Positions 1-9,078 of a stretch of 64,000 bases of DNA are shown here, one piece after another (within the stretch, counting starts at the first letter, position 1; each line of letters starts with the position of its first letter). The stretch is from Paenibacillus chibensis (GTDB lineage: Bacteria > Bacillota > Bacilli > Paenibacillales > Paenibacillaceae): positions 245,861 to 309,860 of the forward strand of contig NZ_BIMK01000005.1 of assembly GCF_004001045.1 (NCBI RefSeq), written 5' to 3'. Both the position numbers and the translations under genes were made by a program. The notes beneath the pieces were generated by a model that saw nothing but the letters and a program-made list of their open reading frames with translations, was not told the origin of the DNA and made no database searches.

Positions 1-1539
1 ATCAAAGTTATAGAAAATGATATCGATAAAGAACTATTTGGAATTGTACTTGAAGAATATCAGAACGGCGTCGTGATACTTAGTGCAGAACCTACGGCTG
101 ATTTTAATGCTGTAGCTAAGGACTGTACAATCACTTTGGAAAATAATCAAACTGTTTCACTTAAATATTCGAATAAATTATTTATTGAATACCATAATGT
201 GAAACTAATAGGAATGCTTGATCATGAGTTATTAGAACAGGTAAAAAGAAATGAAATATTATCAAAGGTAGATGAATTTTACCGATTGTTTCATGATCCG
301 AAAGAGCCATTCAACCCGGAGAAATCTTCACTTGCTTATGGAGGCCGTGTATATGACGAGAAAGAAATGAAGAATTTGGTGGATTCTTCATTGGACTTTT
401 GGTTAACAGCGGGAAGATTCAGCAAAAATTTCGAAAAGGAATTTGCAAAATTTATAGGTGTAAGGTATGCATTGTTAACGAACTCAGGCTCATCCGCAAA
501 CCTACTAGCCTTTTCGGCGTTAACCTCCCCGAAACTAGGAAGTCGTAGAATTGAACCTGGAGATGAGGTTATTACCGTAGCAGCAGGTTTTCCTACTACT
601 GTGGCTCCCATGGTACAAAACAAAGCGGTACCTGTTTTTATAGATGTAGAGCTGGGAACTTATAATATTTTTGCAGAAAGAATTGAAGATGCTATTACAT
701 CGAAAACAAAGGCCATCATGATAGCGCATACTATGGGGAATCCTTTCGAATTATCTAAAGTCATGGAACTGGCGAAAAAATATAATTTGTGGGTGATTGA
801 AGACAATTGTGATGCTCTTGGATCGCGATATAAAAATCAATTAACTGGAACATTCGGTCACATTGCAACATCCAGTTTTTATCCTCCTCATCATATGACT
901 ATGGGTGAAGGCGGAGCCGTATATACGAACGATCCTCAATTAAAGCTGATAATTGAATCCTTTAGAGATTGGGGCAGGGATTGTTGGTGTGCATCTGGTT
1001 GTGACAATACATGTAAAAAACGTTTTGGATGGGAACTGGGGACACTGCCTTTCGGTTACGATCATAAATACACCTATTCTCATATTGGATATAATTTAAG
1101 GGTTACGGATATGCAGGCAGCGATCGGGCTTGAACAATTAAAAAAGGTGCCCAGTTTCACCAAAGCCCGAGTCAATAACTTTAATCGAATGCTGGACGGG
1201 CTAAGCGATTTAGGACAATATTTCATTCTTCCCCAAGCTACCGAACATTCAGATCCAAGTTGGTTCGGATTTATTTTAACCTTACAAGACAACGTAAGAT
1301 TCACTAGAAATGAAATTGTGAATTATTTGGAAAGCAATCGGATCCAAACTCGGATGCTGTTTGCTGGCAATCTTACTAGACAGCCGGCTTTTGAAGGGGT
1401 AAATTATCGAATTCACGGTGACTTGAAAAATACCGATAAGATTATGAATGATACATTTTTACTAGGTGTTTATCCTGGGCTAACAAGCGAAATGATAGAT
1501 TATATGGTTCATAAAATCAGAGAGTTCGTTTGCAACTAA
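1..1539 (+). CDS. rfbH: CDP-4-keto-6-deoxyglucose 3-dehydrase (RfbH/E1 family), 5' end outside window
   Basis: PMP- and iron-sulfur-dependent dehydrase that removes the C3 hydroxyl of CDP-4-keto-6-deoxyglucose on the way to CDP-3,6-dideoxyhexoses. The RfbH hallmarks are visible. The motif SFYPPHHMTMGEGG carries His where ordinary PLP aminotransferases have the Schiff-base Lys. The Cys-rich stretch CWCASGCDNTCKKRF supplies [2Fe-2S] ligands, and GSSANLLAFSALTSPKLG is the family N-lobe. The frame is open to the left edge, so the gene may begin outside. An internal ATG at 214 would give 441 residues, the usual family length, but its only SD-like bases abut it. The roughly 70 residues before that ATG match nothing I recognise and may be an extra domain or a fused upstream gene. 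First gene of a tightly packed sugar operon. Confidence 0.9.
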   Translation: MKVIENDIDKELFGIVLEEYQNGVVILSAEPTADFNAVAKDCTITLENNQTVSLKYSNKLFIEYHNVKLIGMLDHELLEQVKRNEILSKVDEFYRLFHDPKEPFNPEKSSLAYGGRVYDEKEMKNLVDSSLDFWLTAGRFSKNFEKEFAKFIGVRYALLTNSGSSANLLAFSALTSPKLGSRRIEPGDEVITVAAGFPTTVAPMVQNKAVPVFIDVELGTYNIFAERIEDAITSKTKAIMIAHTMGNPFELSKVMELAKKYNLWVIEDNCDALGSRYKNQLTGTFGHIATSSFYPPHHMTMGEGGAVYTNDPQLKLIIESFRDWGRDCWCASGCDNTCKKRFGWELGTLPFGYDHKYTYSHIGYNLRVTDMQAAIGLEQLKKVPSFTKARVNNFNRMLDGLSDLGQYFILPQATEHSDPSWFGFILTLQDNVRFTRNEIVNYLESNRIQTRMLFAGNLTRQPAFEGVNYRIHGDLKNTDKIMNDTFLLGVYPGLTSEMIDYMVHKIREFVCN

Positions 1540-1558
1540 ATCAATTGGGGATGTTTAA

Positions 1559-2362
1559 ATGAAGGTAGTTATTCTTGCAGGTGGGTACGGAACTAGAATA
1601 AGCGAAGAATCCCATTTAAAACCTAAACCGATGATTGAAATCGGACAGAGACCTATACTCTGGCATATTATGAAGATTTACTCAAGCTATGGTTTCAATG
1701 ATTTTATCATTTGCTTAGGATATAAAGGATATGTTATTAAAGAGTATTTCGCCAATTATTTTTTACATGAATCGGATATTACATTTGATTTTAGAAATGA
1801 TAATCAATATATAACGCATAACCATTCGGCCGAGCCTTGGAAGGTAACCTTGGTCAATACTGGAATTGATACTATGACAGGAGGAAGAGTAAAGCGAATT
1901 CAATCTTATATTGGTGATGAACCGTTCATGCTTACGTATGGTGATGGAGTATCCGACGTAAATATTAGAGAACTAGTTGAATTTCATAAATTAAGAGGTA
2001 GATTAGCTACAGTTACAGCAATACAGCCTGATGGACGATTCGGTGTGTTGGATATCACGGAACAGGATGAAGTACAAGGCTTTCAGGAAAAACCTAAAGG
2101 AGATCACAATTGGATAAACGGGGGGTTTTTCGTTTTGCAGCCTGAGGTGTTTGATTATATAGAAGGGGATCATACCTTTTTTGAGAGGGAACCGCTTGAG
2201 AAACTTGCCAAAGATGATGAACTGGTCGCCTATAAGCATGACGGATTTTGGCACCCGATGGATACGCTGAGAGATAAAAACTACCTTGAGAATTTATGGT
2301 CGAAAAACCAAGCACCATGGAGAATATGGGATAATGAAAATGATAGGGTGCGGACAATATGA
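1559..2362 (+). CDS. rfbF: Glucose-1-phosphate cytidylyltransferase
   Basis: Makes CDP-glucose from CTP and glucose-1-phosphate, the entry step of the CDP-sugar branch. The 267-residue protein opens with the nucleotidyltransferase signature LAGGYGTRISEESHLKPKPM (G-G-x-G-T-R and the KPKPM lysine), followed by IGQRPILWHIMKIYSSYG. GDGVSDV is the metal-binding acidic motif, and the C-terminal part holds GFWHPMDTLRDKNYLE, all typical of RfbF. It starts 20 bp after rfbH with GGGGATG-like purines upstream, and its stop overlaps the start of rfbG by 4 bp, so translation is probably coupled. Length and motifs fit the family well. Confidence 0.95.
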   Translation: MKVVILAGGYGTRISEESHLKPKPMIEIGQRPILWHIMKIYSSYGFNDFIICLGYKGYVIKEYFANYFLHESDITFDFRNDNQYITHNHSAEPWKVTLVNTGIDTMTGGRVKRIQSYIGDEPFMLTYGDGVSDVNIRELVEFHKLRGRLATVTAIQPDGRFGVLDITEQDEVQGFQEKPKGDHNWINGGFFVLQPEVFDYIEGDHTFFEREPLEKLAKDDELVAYKHDGFWHPMDTLRDKNYLENLWSKNQAPWRIWDNENDRVRTI

Positions 2363-3441
2363 ACAATTTTTGGTATGGAAAAAAGGTTTTTGTTACCGGA
2401 CATACTGGTTTTAAAGGTTCATGGTTATGTATGTGGCTATATTTGCTGGGTGCAGAAGTTGTAGGATATGCTACTAAACCTCCCACTTCTCCTAGTCTAT
2501 TTGAACTTTGTAATGTAGAGAAATTACTTTCTAAATCAGTGTTAGGGGACATAAGAGACCAGGATATATTGAAAAAAGAAATGAATCTGTTTCAACCGGA
2601 TATTGTTATTCATTTAGCTGCTCAACCGTTAGTAAGGGATTCTTACAGGTTACCGGTGGATACCTATTCTGTTAATGTAATGGGCACGGTGAACTTGTTC
2701 GAGGCTGTTAGGAATACCAAAAGCGTAAAAGCGGTAGTCAATGTCACCTCTGATAAGTGCTATGAAAACAATGAGTGGGTATGGGGGTATCGAGAGAATG
2801 ATCGATTGGGTGGCCACGACCCATACTCTAATAGCAAAGCTTGTGCTGAACTAATAACTTCAGCGTATACAAATTCATTTTTTAACATTCATGATTACGC
2901 TAACCATGGAGTTGCGATAGCTTCTGTCAGAGCAGGCAATGTTATCGGTGGAGGGGATTGGGCCAAAGACAGACTGATTCCTGACTGTATCCAAGCTTTG
3001 TTGGACAGTAAGCCCATATATATCAGGAGCCCTCATTCCATCAGGCCCTGGCAACATGTATTGGAACCATTAAGCGGGTATTTGTCTGTAGCAGAAAAAC
3101 TATACGAGTCAGGTACTATTTACAGTGGGCCATGGAATTTTGGCCCTGAAGATGGCGATGCCAGAACTGTTGAATGGGTTGTGCAAAAATTGTGCGATAA
3201 ATGGGATGAAAATCACGGATACATTGTAGAGGGCGGTTTAAATCCACATGAGGCTTCTTATCTAAAACTTGACTGTTCTAAATCCAAATCGCGGTTGAAT
3301 TGGTCTCCGAAATGGGATTTAAATGAAGCTTTAAACCAAACCATTGAATGGACGATTGCATACAAGAATGGCTCTGACCTTAGACAAGTAAGTTTTAATC
3401 AAATCAAGAAATATGAAGATTGTATTGAGGAAAATCTGTGA
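2359..3441 (+). CDS. rfbG: CDP-glucose 4,6-dehydratase
   Basis: NAD-dependent extended short-chain dehydrogenase that converts CDP-glucose to CDP-4-keto-6-deoxyglucose, the substrate of RfbH. The Rossmann motif GHTGFKGSW lies at residues 14-22. The catalytic YSNSKACAE (Y-x-x-x-K) and the RfbG-type stretch RAGNVIGGGDWAKDRLIPD are present, and SIRPWQHVLEPLSGYL is also characteristic. It is 360 residues, the family norm. The ATG overlaps the rfbF stop by 4 bp, and the TGA overlaps the next ATG by 1 bp. Confidence 0.95.
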   Translation: MNNFWYGKKVFVTGHTGFKGSWLCMWLYLLGAEVVGYATKPPTSPSLFELCNVEKLLSKSVLGDIRDQDILKKEMNLFQPDIVIHLAAQPLVRDSYRLPVDTYSVNVMGTVNLFEAVRNTKSVKAVVNVTSDKCYENNEWVWGYRENDRLGGHDPYSNSKACAELITSAYTNSFFNIHDYANHGVAIASVRAGNVIGGGDWAKDRLIPDCIQALLDSKPIYIRSPHSIRPWQHVLEPLSGYLSVAEKLYESGTIYSGPWNFGPEDGDARTVEWVVQKLCDKWDENHGYIVEGGLNPHEASYLKLDCSKSKSRLNWSPKWDLNEALNQTIEWTIAYKNGSDLRQVSFNQIKKYEDCIEENL

Positions 3442-4325
3442 TGAAAATTTTAGTTACTGGAGCAACCGGATTTATTGGAGCAAGCTTAGTTAGAGCCTTA
3501 CTTCAGCGCGATGGAAATGAAGTTTACATTACAGCAAGAAAAACCTCTGATTTTTGGAGGATTAAGGACTGTTTACTTGATTCGCGTAATACTTATTATT
3601 GTAATTTAGAGAATAGAAACGAGACTTTTAATTTAATTCGAAATATACAGCCTGATATAATTTATCATACTGCAGCATACGGCGGACTTCCGAATCAAAC
3701 AGAGACGGATCGAATTATTAGTGCGAATCTAAACGCTACAATTAACTTACTGGACGCCGCCAGGTCTTGTGGAGTACAGCAATTCATTAACACGGGAAGC
3801 TCCTCAGAATATGGGATAAAGGATCAGCCAATGAAAGAATCCGATTTGTGTGAGCCGGTGAATATATATGGCATAACCAAGCTTGCAGCGACGAACTATT
3901 GTAGGATGATGGGCCAAATTCATCATTATAATGTATGTACATTAAGACTATTCTCACCATACGGTGATTTAGAAGATTCAAAACGATTATATCCTTGCAT
4001 TATTCACGCGTTGAAAAACAATGAAAGAGCGAAACTGTCAAAGCCTAATTCGGTTAGGGATTTTATTGAGATTAATAAAGTTATCGAAGTCTACGAAAAA
4101 ATCATTCATGTGAATTATGAGCCTGGTGATATCATAAACATAGGTTCAGGGAGACAACAGACCATTGCTCAGTTTTATACCATGCTTGCGCATAAATTGA
4201 AAAAGAATATTGAACCGATTTGGGGAGAAGCACCACCTCGGTCAAACGAGCCTCGACATTGGGAGGCTGATATCAGTAAGCTGAATTTATTAATGAGATT
4301 AAACGAGGGAGTATCTAATGAATAA
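3441..4325 (+). CDS. NAD(P)-dependent epimerase/reductase of the extended SDR family (CDP-sugar, RfbJ-like)
   Basis: Extended SDR of 294 residues, the size of CDP-abequose/paratose synthases. It starts VTGATGFIGASLVRAL (Rossmann GxxGxxG), has NTGSSSEYG and YGITK (Y-x-x-x-K), and ends with a sugar-nucleotide-binding half (RDFIEINKVIEVYE). It probably reduces or epimerises the 4-keto group of the CDP-3,6-dideoxy sugar, or reduces a carbonyl on a branch added by the neighbouring transketolase; the sequence does not decide. The ATG at 3441 overlaps the rfbG stop by one base (TGATG); a GTG sits in frame 3 bp upstream. Its stop overlaps the next gene by 8 bp. Confidence 0.85.
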   Translation: MKILVTGATGFIGASLVRALLQRDGNEVYITARKTSDFWRIKDCLLDSRNTYYCNLENRNETFNLIRNIQPDIIYHTAAYGGLPNQTETDRIISANLNATINLLDAARSCGVQQFINTGSSSEYGIKDQPMKESDLCEPVNIYGITKLAATNYCRMMGQIHHYNVCTLRLFSPYGDLEDSKRLYPCIIHALKNNERAKLSKPNSVRDFIEINKVIEVYEKIIHVNYEPGDIINIGSGRQQTIAQFYTMLAHKLKKNIEPIWGEAPPRSNEPRHWEADISKLNLLMRLNEGVSNE

Positions 4326-5103
4326 CCAAAATATTAGAAAATCAATTATTCACATGGTACACTACTCGAAATCCTCACATGTTGGGACATGTCTATCAAT
4401 AGTGGATATATTAACAGTCTTATATTTTAGTGTTTTGAATATTGACCCACAACGCCCCTCAAAAAAAGATCGAGATAGATTTATATTAAGTAAAGGGCAT
4501 GGGAGTGCAGCATTATATGCTACTTTAGCCGAGAGAGGCTTTTTTCCGAAAGCTTATTTGGATAAATATTATATTGATGGGGGGATACTGCCGGGCCATC
4601 TCGATATGGAAGCTGTTCCTGGGATAGAAACTTCTGCAGGTTCTTTAGGCCATGGTCTATCCATAGGTATTGGAATGGCGATTGCTAATAAGCAAAGCAA
4701 TAATCCTGGCCATATTTATGTACTGTTAGGCGATGGTGAATGCAATGAAGGCTCTGTGTGGGAAGCGGTCATGTTGGCGACGACGCTTAAATTAAATAAT
4801 ATTACCGTAATAATAGATTATAACAAGTTACAAAGCTTCGGCCGAACCAACGAGGTTATTAATCAGGAAAATATGGCAGATCGTTGGAGTGCCTTCGGAT
4901 GGCAGACATATGAAGTTGACGGACATAATATGGAGGAGCTAGAACTGATTTTTAATTTGGAACAAACGGGTCCGAAAGCGGTTATAGCTCATACGACTAA
5001 GGGTAAAGGCGTTTCTTATATGGAAGATAAATTGGAATGGCACTACAAATCACCAAACGATGAACAGTATATAACTGCAATGAGAGAATTAGGTGGTATG
5101 TAA
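4318..5103 (+). CDS. Transketolase-like protein, N-terminal (TPP-binding) subunit
   Basis: A 261-residue protein equal to the thiamine-diphosphate-binding first domain of transketolase. KGHGSAALYATLAERG, the ETSAGSLGHGLSIGIGMA loop and GDGECNEGSVWEAVMLA (GDGx~NEG TPP/Mg motif) are all present, followed by IDYNKLQSFG. With the next gene it should form a two-chain transketolase. Inside a CDP-sugar operon it more likely transfers a two-carbon unit to a keto sugar than serves the pentose phosphate pathway, but this is inference. The start overlaps the preceding stop by 8 bp. Confidence 0.9.
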   Translation: MNNQNIRKSIIHMVHYSKSSHVGTCLSIVDILTVLYFSVLNIDPQRPSKKDRDRFILSKGHGSAALYATLAERGFFPKAYLDKYYIDGGILPGHLDMEAVPGIETSAGSLGHGLSIGIGMAIANKQSNNPGHIYVLLGDGECNEGSVWEAVMLATTLKLNNITVIIDYNKLQSFGRTNEVINQENMADRWSAFGWQTYEVDGHNMEELELIFNLEQTGPKAVIAHTTKGKGVSYMEDKLEWHYKSPNDEQYITAMRELGGM

Positions 5104-5104
5104 G

Positions 5105-5998
5105 ATGAGAACTACATTTATTCAATCTTTAATCGAAGAGGCTGAGAAAGACGAGCGGATATTTTTAATTACCCCTGATATGGGATATTCCATTTTAGAA
5201 GAGTTTCAAGATAAGTTTCCTGACCGATTTTTAAATGTGGGGATTGCTGAACAGAACGCAGTTGGAGTCGCTGCAGGATTAGCTTTGTCTGGAAAGGTGG
5301 TTTATATTTACAGTATTATTCCTTTTGTGACGATGCGTTGTTTTGAACAGGTTAGGGTTGATTTAGCGTATATGAATACAAATGTTAGGCTGGTTGGTGT
5401 TGGAGCTGGTCTATCTTATGGTCCAGCAGGTACAACTCACCATGCTATAGAGGATATTGCGATTATGCGATCCTTACCGAATATGACAGTGTGTTGTCCA
5501 GGCGATCCTGTTGAAGTGAGAGAAATTGTAAAGCAAAGCGTCAAATATAATGGGCCTATGTTCATTAGGCTCGGTAAAAATGGTGAACCTAATATTCATT
5601 CAGATAATACCCCAATCGAAATTGGTAAGGCTATTAAGGTGACTCAAGGTAACGACGTAGTATTAATTACTACAAGTAATATGCTTGAACAAGGAAGATT
5701 ATTGGTTGAGGAATGGGCGAAAAAAGGTAAACATGTAAGACTCATAAGTATGCCTACAATAAAGCCTTTTGATAAAGAATGTATTCTTGAATTAATAGCA
5801 GAAAATATTCCGATTTATACTTTGGAAGAGCATAATGTAATCGGGGGCTTAGGTACTGCTGTAGCTGAAGTAATCGCGGAAAGTGGTATAGGTGTTAAGT
5901 TCAAACGAATAGGTATTCCAGACACATATACACATATGGTAGGAAGCCAACATTATCTTAGAAGTGAACTGATCATGAAGAGTATTGAAGAAAAATAA
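5105..5998 (+). CDS. Transketolase-like protein, C-terminal (pyrimidine-binding) subunit
   Basis: A 297-residue partner of the preceding gene. It carries the transketolase pyrimidine-binding domain with the conserved Glu region (RFLNVGIAEQNAVGVAAGLA), the YGPAGTTHHAIEDIAIMRSLPN loop, and a C-terminal transketolase domain (VRLISMPTIKPFD, YTLEEHNVIGGLG). I chose the ATG at 5105 because AGGTGG lies 8 bp upstream; a GTG at 5093 in the same frame overlaps the previous gene and lacks an SD. The two-subunit form resembles the archaeal and Firmicute split transketolases used in specialised sugar pathways. Confidence 0.9.
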   Translation: MRTTFIQSLIEEAEKDERIFLITPDMGYSILEEFQDKFPDRFLNVGIAEQNAVGVAAGLALSGKVVYIYSIIPFVTMRCFEQVRVDLAYMNTNVRLVGVGAGLSYGPAGTTHHAIEDIAIMRSLPNMTVCCPGDPVEVREIVKQSVKYNGPMFIRLGKNGEPNIHSDNTPIEIGKAIKVTQGNDVVLITTSNMLEQGRLLVEEWAKKGKHVRLISMPTIKPFDKECILELIAENIPIYTLEEHNVIGGLGTAVAEVIAESGIGVKFKRIGIPDTYTHMVGSQHYLRSELIMKSIEEK

Positions 5999-6038
5999 CC
6001 ACAATTAGCCGACATAGAAGTAGAAGGAGATAGATTGG

Positions 6039-6797
6039 ATGGGAAACAGCGTACCGAATGGCAGCTTTGATAAAAGGCATTCTCAGAAAGATAGGGAATC
6101 GTATCAATTAACGGAACAATCTTTTGAATTATCCCCTTTACGAACCTTTGATAAACTTGAGGCATTTCCACGCTTCGCGACAAAAAGGAGCGTAAGTCGT
6201 TTCCTCGTAAAATATGAAATATTTAAACAAATACTACATATCAATGGAGCGATCATCGAATGTGGTGTGTTTAATGGAGCCGGCCTTTTTACATGGGCTC
6301 AGCTAGCAAATATTTTCGAACCTACCAATTATAATCGGAAGATTATTGGATTTGATACCTTTGAAGGCTTTCCCGATACAAACGAAATGGACAATAGTGA
6401 TATTCACAAACCTAAAGTTGGAGATTTAAGGGGGGAGAGTATCGAACATTTACTTCAATCGGTTGAAAAGTATAATTATGAAAGACATTTATCACATATC
6501 CCTAACATAGACCTTGTTAAAGGCGATTTTATGAAAACATCGACAGATTATCTTAATAATAATAAACATTTGTTGGTATCGTTGCTATACTTAGATTTTG
6601 ATCTGTATGAGCCTACCAAGAAGGCCCTTGAGGTTTTCTTACCCAGAATGGGGAAGGGATCCATTATTTGTTTCGATGAATTAAATTGCGAAAATTATCC
6701 TGGTGAAACGTTAGCAATGCTAGAAATGTTGGATATTGGTAAATGCCAAATTAATAGATCGCCAATCGATCCTTGGATTTCATACGTTATTCTATAG
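6039..6797 (+). CDS. TylF/MycF-type SAM-dependent sugar O-methyltransferase
   Basis: 252-residue class I methyltransferase of the macrocin O-methyltransferase (TylF) type. The SAM-binding start is IIECGVFNGAG. GFDTFEGFPD and YLDFDLYEPTKKALE are the acidic metal- and sugar-binding motifs typical of TylF/NovP, and SIICFDELNCENYPGETLA closes the core. It probably O-methylates a deoxy sugar made by the upstream genes, or the same sugar after transfer. The ATG has AAGGAGA 8 bp upstream. It lies 40 bp after the transketolase pair and is the last gene before a bidirectional terminator. Confidence 0.8.
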   Translation: MGNSVPNGSFDKRHSQKDRESYQLTEQSFELSPLRTFDKLEAFPRFATKRSVSRFLVKYEIFKQILHINGAIIECGVFNGAGLFTWAQLANIFEPTNYNRKIIGFDTFEGFPDTNEMDNSDIHKPKVGDLRGESIEHLLQSVEKYNYERHLSHIPNIDLVKGDFMKTSTDYLNNNKHLLVSLLYLDFDLYEPTKKALEVFLPRMGKGSIICFDELNCENYPGETLAMLEMLDIGKCQINRSPIDPWISYVIL

Positions 6798-6840
6798 TTT
6801 TTTTGCGGAAAAGCATAAAGGACATAAAGGACCGCAGATA

Positions 6841-6868
6841 AAAAGACCCTTCACAAAAGGGTCTTTTT
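6841..6868. terminator. Bidirectional intrinsic terminator
   Basis: AAAAGACCC pairs with GGGTCTTTT around a 9-base loop, with A and T runs on both outer flanks. It sits between the convergent methyltransferase and glycosyltransferase genes and can serve both. Confidence 0.9.
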
Positions 6869-6873
6869 GGTCT

Positions 6874-8739
6874 TTATATTATGGCTTTGTATTGTTCGTA
6901 GTATTGGGTGATAATGGCGAAGTCGTTTTGATAATGGTTGTCGTCATGGTTAACGTTTATTTTGTAAAAATCCTCATTAGAGCAGAAGTTATATGACTGT
7001 TCTAATAAATCATTGGTGCTATGGCTAGTTTTTTTATAGAATACATTTATTGAAACTGCCGTTAGATAAAGTGTTTTGGCACAAAGCTTGATATACATTT
7101 CTCTTAGCAATTCAGGATCGCTATTACAGATTTCCAAATCATTAAATACCTTTGAGAAATCTTTGTGTTGTTCTAATCTCCCCTCAATCGTTGCATAATA
7201 AGGTATTATGACATCATTTATCTCCATCTCATCACATTCTGTTTTTTCTGCTTGCCCTTCATTTATAAGAACAAGGTTTGTACTTTGAATACTTCCGTAC
7301 TGACACAATAACAGTTCCCAAAACATGTGCGGGTACCAGAAGCATACACTATTGTTCAAATTCTCCTTAACGTATTCGATTCCTTTATATTTCTTAAGGA
7401 GACTATTGTTATAGATTATACCTGACATATAATTAGAAGAGAGCATGAAATTTAACAACGCCTCTTTGCCTGGAGGGGCAGTTCCATTAGATAAGTTATA
7501 CTGTGAAGTAGTTGATGTTCTCATTATGGACAAAGTATCTTTTGAAGTGCTAAGTATATTCATAATTTCCGGTAAAACATTTAAATCTAGAATGTCTTCA
7601 TCACTGATTAACAAGATAAATTCTCCCCGTGCCATTTCACATACCTTGCAAAGATTTAAGGCGTACCCCATATTTTCCTCGAAGGCCCAATACTGTACCC
7701 TTGCATCGTCGATCTTCTGAATTTGGTCATAGAATATTTTTGTTTCATTCTGAGTTCCATTGTTCGATATGATGATTTCTATTTCTTCATCATAATAAGA
7801 TTTCAAAAGCCGGGTTATGTTGTTATATGCACGGTTTCCTCTATTGTAACTAGGAATACAAATACTGAGGAGTGGACGATCTCCTTTTCTATTTTCTTTA
7901 CTTGTTCTGGATTTATGAATTTCATTGATCGCGAATTGAGGCGCTTCGTTTTTGCTCGAAAGATCAATTATATTTCTTGGGAGGAATGCGTTGGTGTTTG
8001 TGAAATACGTATTCAAGTTATTAAGATTATCGAATATTAAAACATTAGATATGACGGTATCTACTAATAAAGCACCTTGCAAACAAGATAAAAATTTCTC
8101 CGGGTTGTTTACAACGATATAGGTTTTCTTATTGTTCGTTCTAATTGGATTTGTAAATGTTAAGATGTTGCTCCAATTCCAATCCTCTAACAGCAGAAAA
8201 TCAGAGAAAGCGTCTGAAGTAGGAAGTGATTGTAAGTTTTGATACTTAAATAAGGAAATTTTATCCATTATGAGCTTCTCTTTTTTATCAAATAAATAGT
8301 ATTCGTCTAGATTGCCAGTGGGAAGGAGCCAAAAAGGTAACTCGTCAAAATCCACTAGGTGGTTATTATGTAAATATTTATTGGAGTTTAAGAAGTCTAT
8401 ATTGGCTTCATAAATGGATTTAAACTGATTTATATTGGGTTCTATAAAAGCTTTAAAAAGAAACTTTTCGACATCTTCACTAACTCCTGCTGTGCGATCG
8501 TATTTTTGAGCCGCTATAAGTATAGTGAAAAATTCTTCGAATTCAGAAGCACCGAAAAGAAAAAAAGCAAAAGAAATCAATACATTAGCTTTTAACTGAC
8601 CATTTAAATTATCGAACTCATGACTATCCAACTTTTTTACAAGTCCTATATATTCTTGATATACATCATCGATCAATCCATTGCTAAGCATTTCATCTAT
8701 TTTTAATAAAAGTTGATTTATCTCCGATTCTTTATTCAT
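6874..8739 (-). CDS. Large protein with a GT2-family glycosyltransferase domain
   Basis: 621 residues. A GT-A fold family 2 glycosyltransferase domain covers about residues 285-420: PLLSICIPSYNRGNRAYNNI, EIIISNNGTQNE, FEENMGYALNL, and the acidic motif SDEDILD in the DxD position. The first 280 residues and the C-terminal 200 are not recognisable by eye; they are Asn/Leu-rich and may bind acceptor protein. The start has AGGAGAGG upstream (8745-8758 on the minus strand). It is convergent to the sugar operon and as AT-rich, so probably part of the same island. Likely job: attach the modified sugar to a protein or polysaccharide. Confidence 0.75.
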   Translation of the reverse strand: MNKESEINQLLLKIDEMLSNGLIDDVYQEYIGLVKKLDSHEFDNLNGQLKANVLISFAFFLFGASEFEEFFTILIAAQKYDRTAGVSEDVEKFLFKAFIEPNINQFKSIYEANIDFLNSNKYLHNNHLVDFDELPFWLLPTGNLDEYYLFDKKEKLIMDKISLFKYQNLQSLPTSDAFSDFLLLEDWNWSNILTFTNPIRTNNKKTYIVVNNPEKFLSCLQGALLVDTVISNVLIFDNLNNLNTYFTNTNAFLPRNIIDLSSKNEAPQFAINEIHKSRTSKENRKGDRPLLSICIPSYNRGNRAYNNITRLLKSYYDEEIEIIISNNGTQNETKIFYDQIQKIDDARVQYWAFEENMGYALNLCKVCEMARGEFILLISDEDILDLNVLPEIMNILSTSKDTLSIMRTSTTSQYNLSNGTAPPGKEALLNFMLSSNYMSGIIYNNSLLKKYKGIEYVKENLNNSVCFWYPHMFWELLLCQYGSIQSTNLVLINEGQAEKTECDEMEINDVIIPYYATIEGRLEQHKDFSKVFNDLEICNSDPELLREMYIKLCAKTLYLTAVSINVFYKKTSHSTNDLLEQSYNFCSNEDFYKINVNHDDNHYQNDFAIITQYYEQYKAII

Positions 8740-8994
8740 CAGTAAACCTCTCCTTTTATTTAAGAATACAATATATTATTGGTAATTATCTAGCTATAAA
8801 ACTATCCTATAGTTCTCTATTTATTCGAAAGTAAAGGGAAGTAACCGATTTAAATAGAAGAAAAAGATCTTTTCGTGTTTAGTTTTCTGAAGAGAAGGTT
8901 AATTTTCTTTATACGACAGAATCTACAGCCTTTAAAATCCCAATTAGAGCTCAATACATGTAATTAAATTCCAATAAACCACTTTCCTTTCCAA
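8740..8994. other. AT-rich divergent intergenic region
   Basis: About 255 bp between the minus-strand glycosyltransferase and the cold-shock gene promoter. It is AT-rich with no coding potential, no clear hairpin terminator and no recognisable riboswitch. It must contain the promoter of the glycosyltransferase; I see only weak -10-like sequences (for example TATATT on the minus strand near 8773). Confidence 0.5.
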
Positions 8995-9024
8995 TTGACA
9001 ATGGACGAGTTCGGGTGGTATATT
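8995..9024 (+). promoter_or_regulatory. SigA promoter of the cold-shock gene
   Basis: TTGACA at 8995-9000 is followed after 18 bp by TATATT at 9019-9024. A start near 9031 would give a leader of about 48 nt, short compared with the long leaders of some csp mRNAs. Confidence 0.75.
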
Positions 9025-9078
9025 CAGGAATGTAGACGCAAGTCACACTTTATTTGATGACGAAGGGAATGTTTGTGC

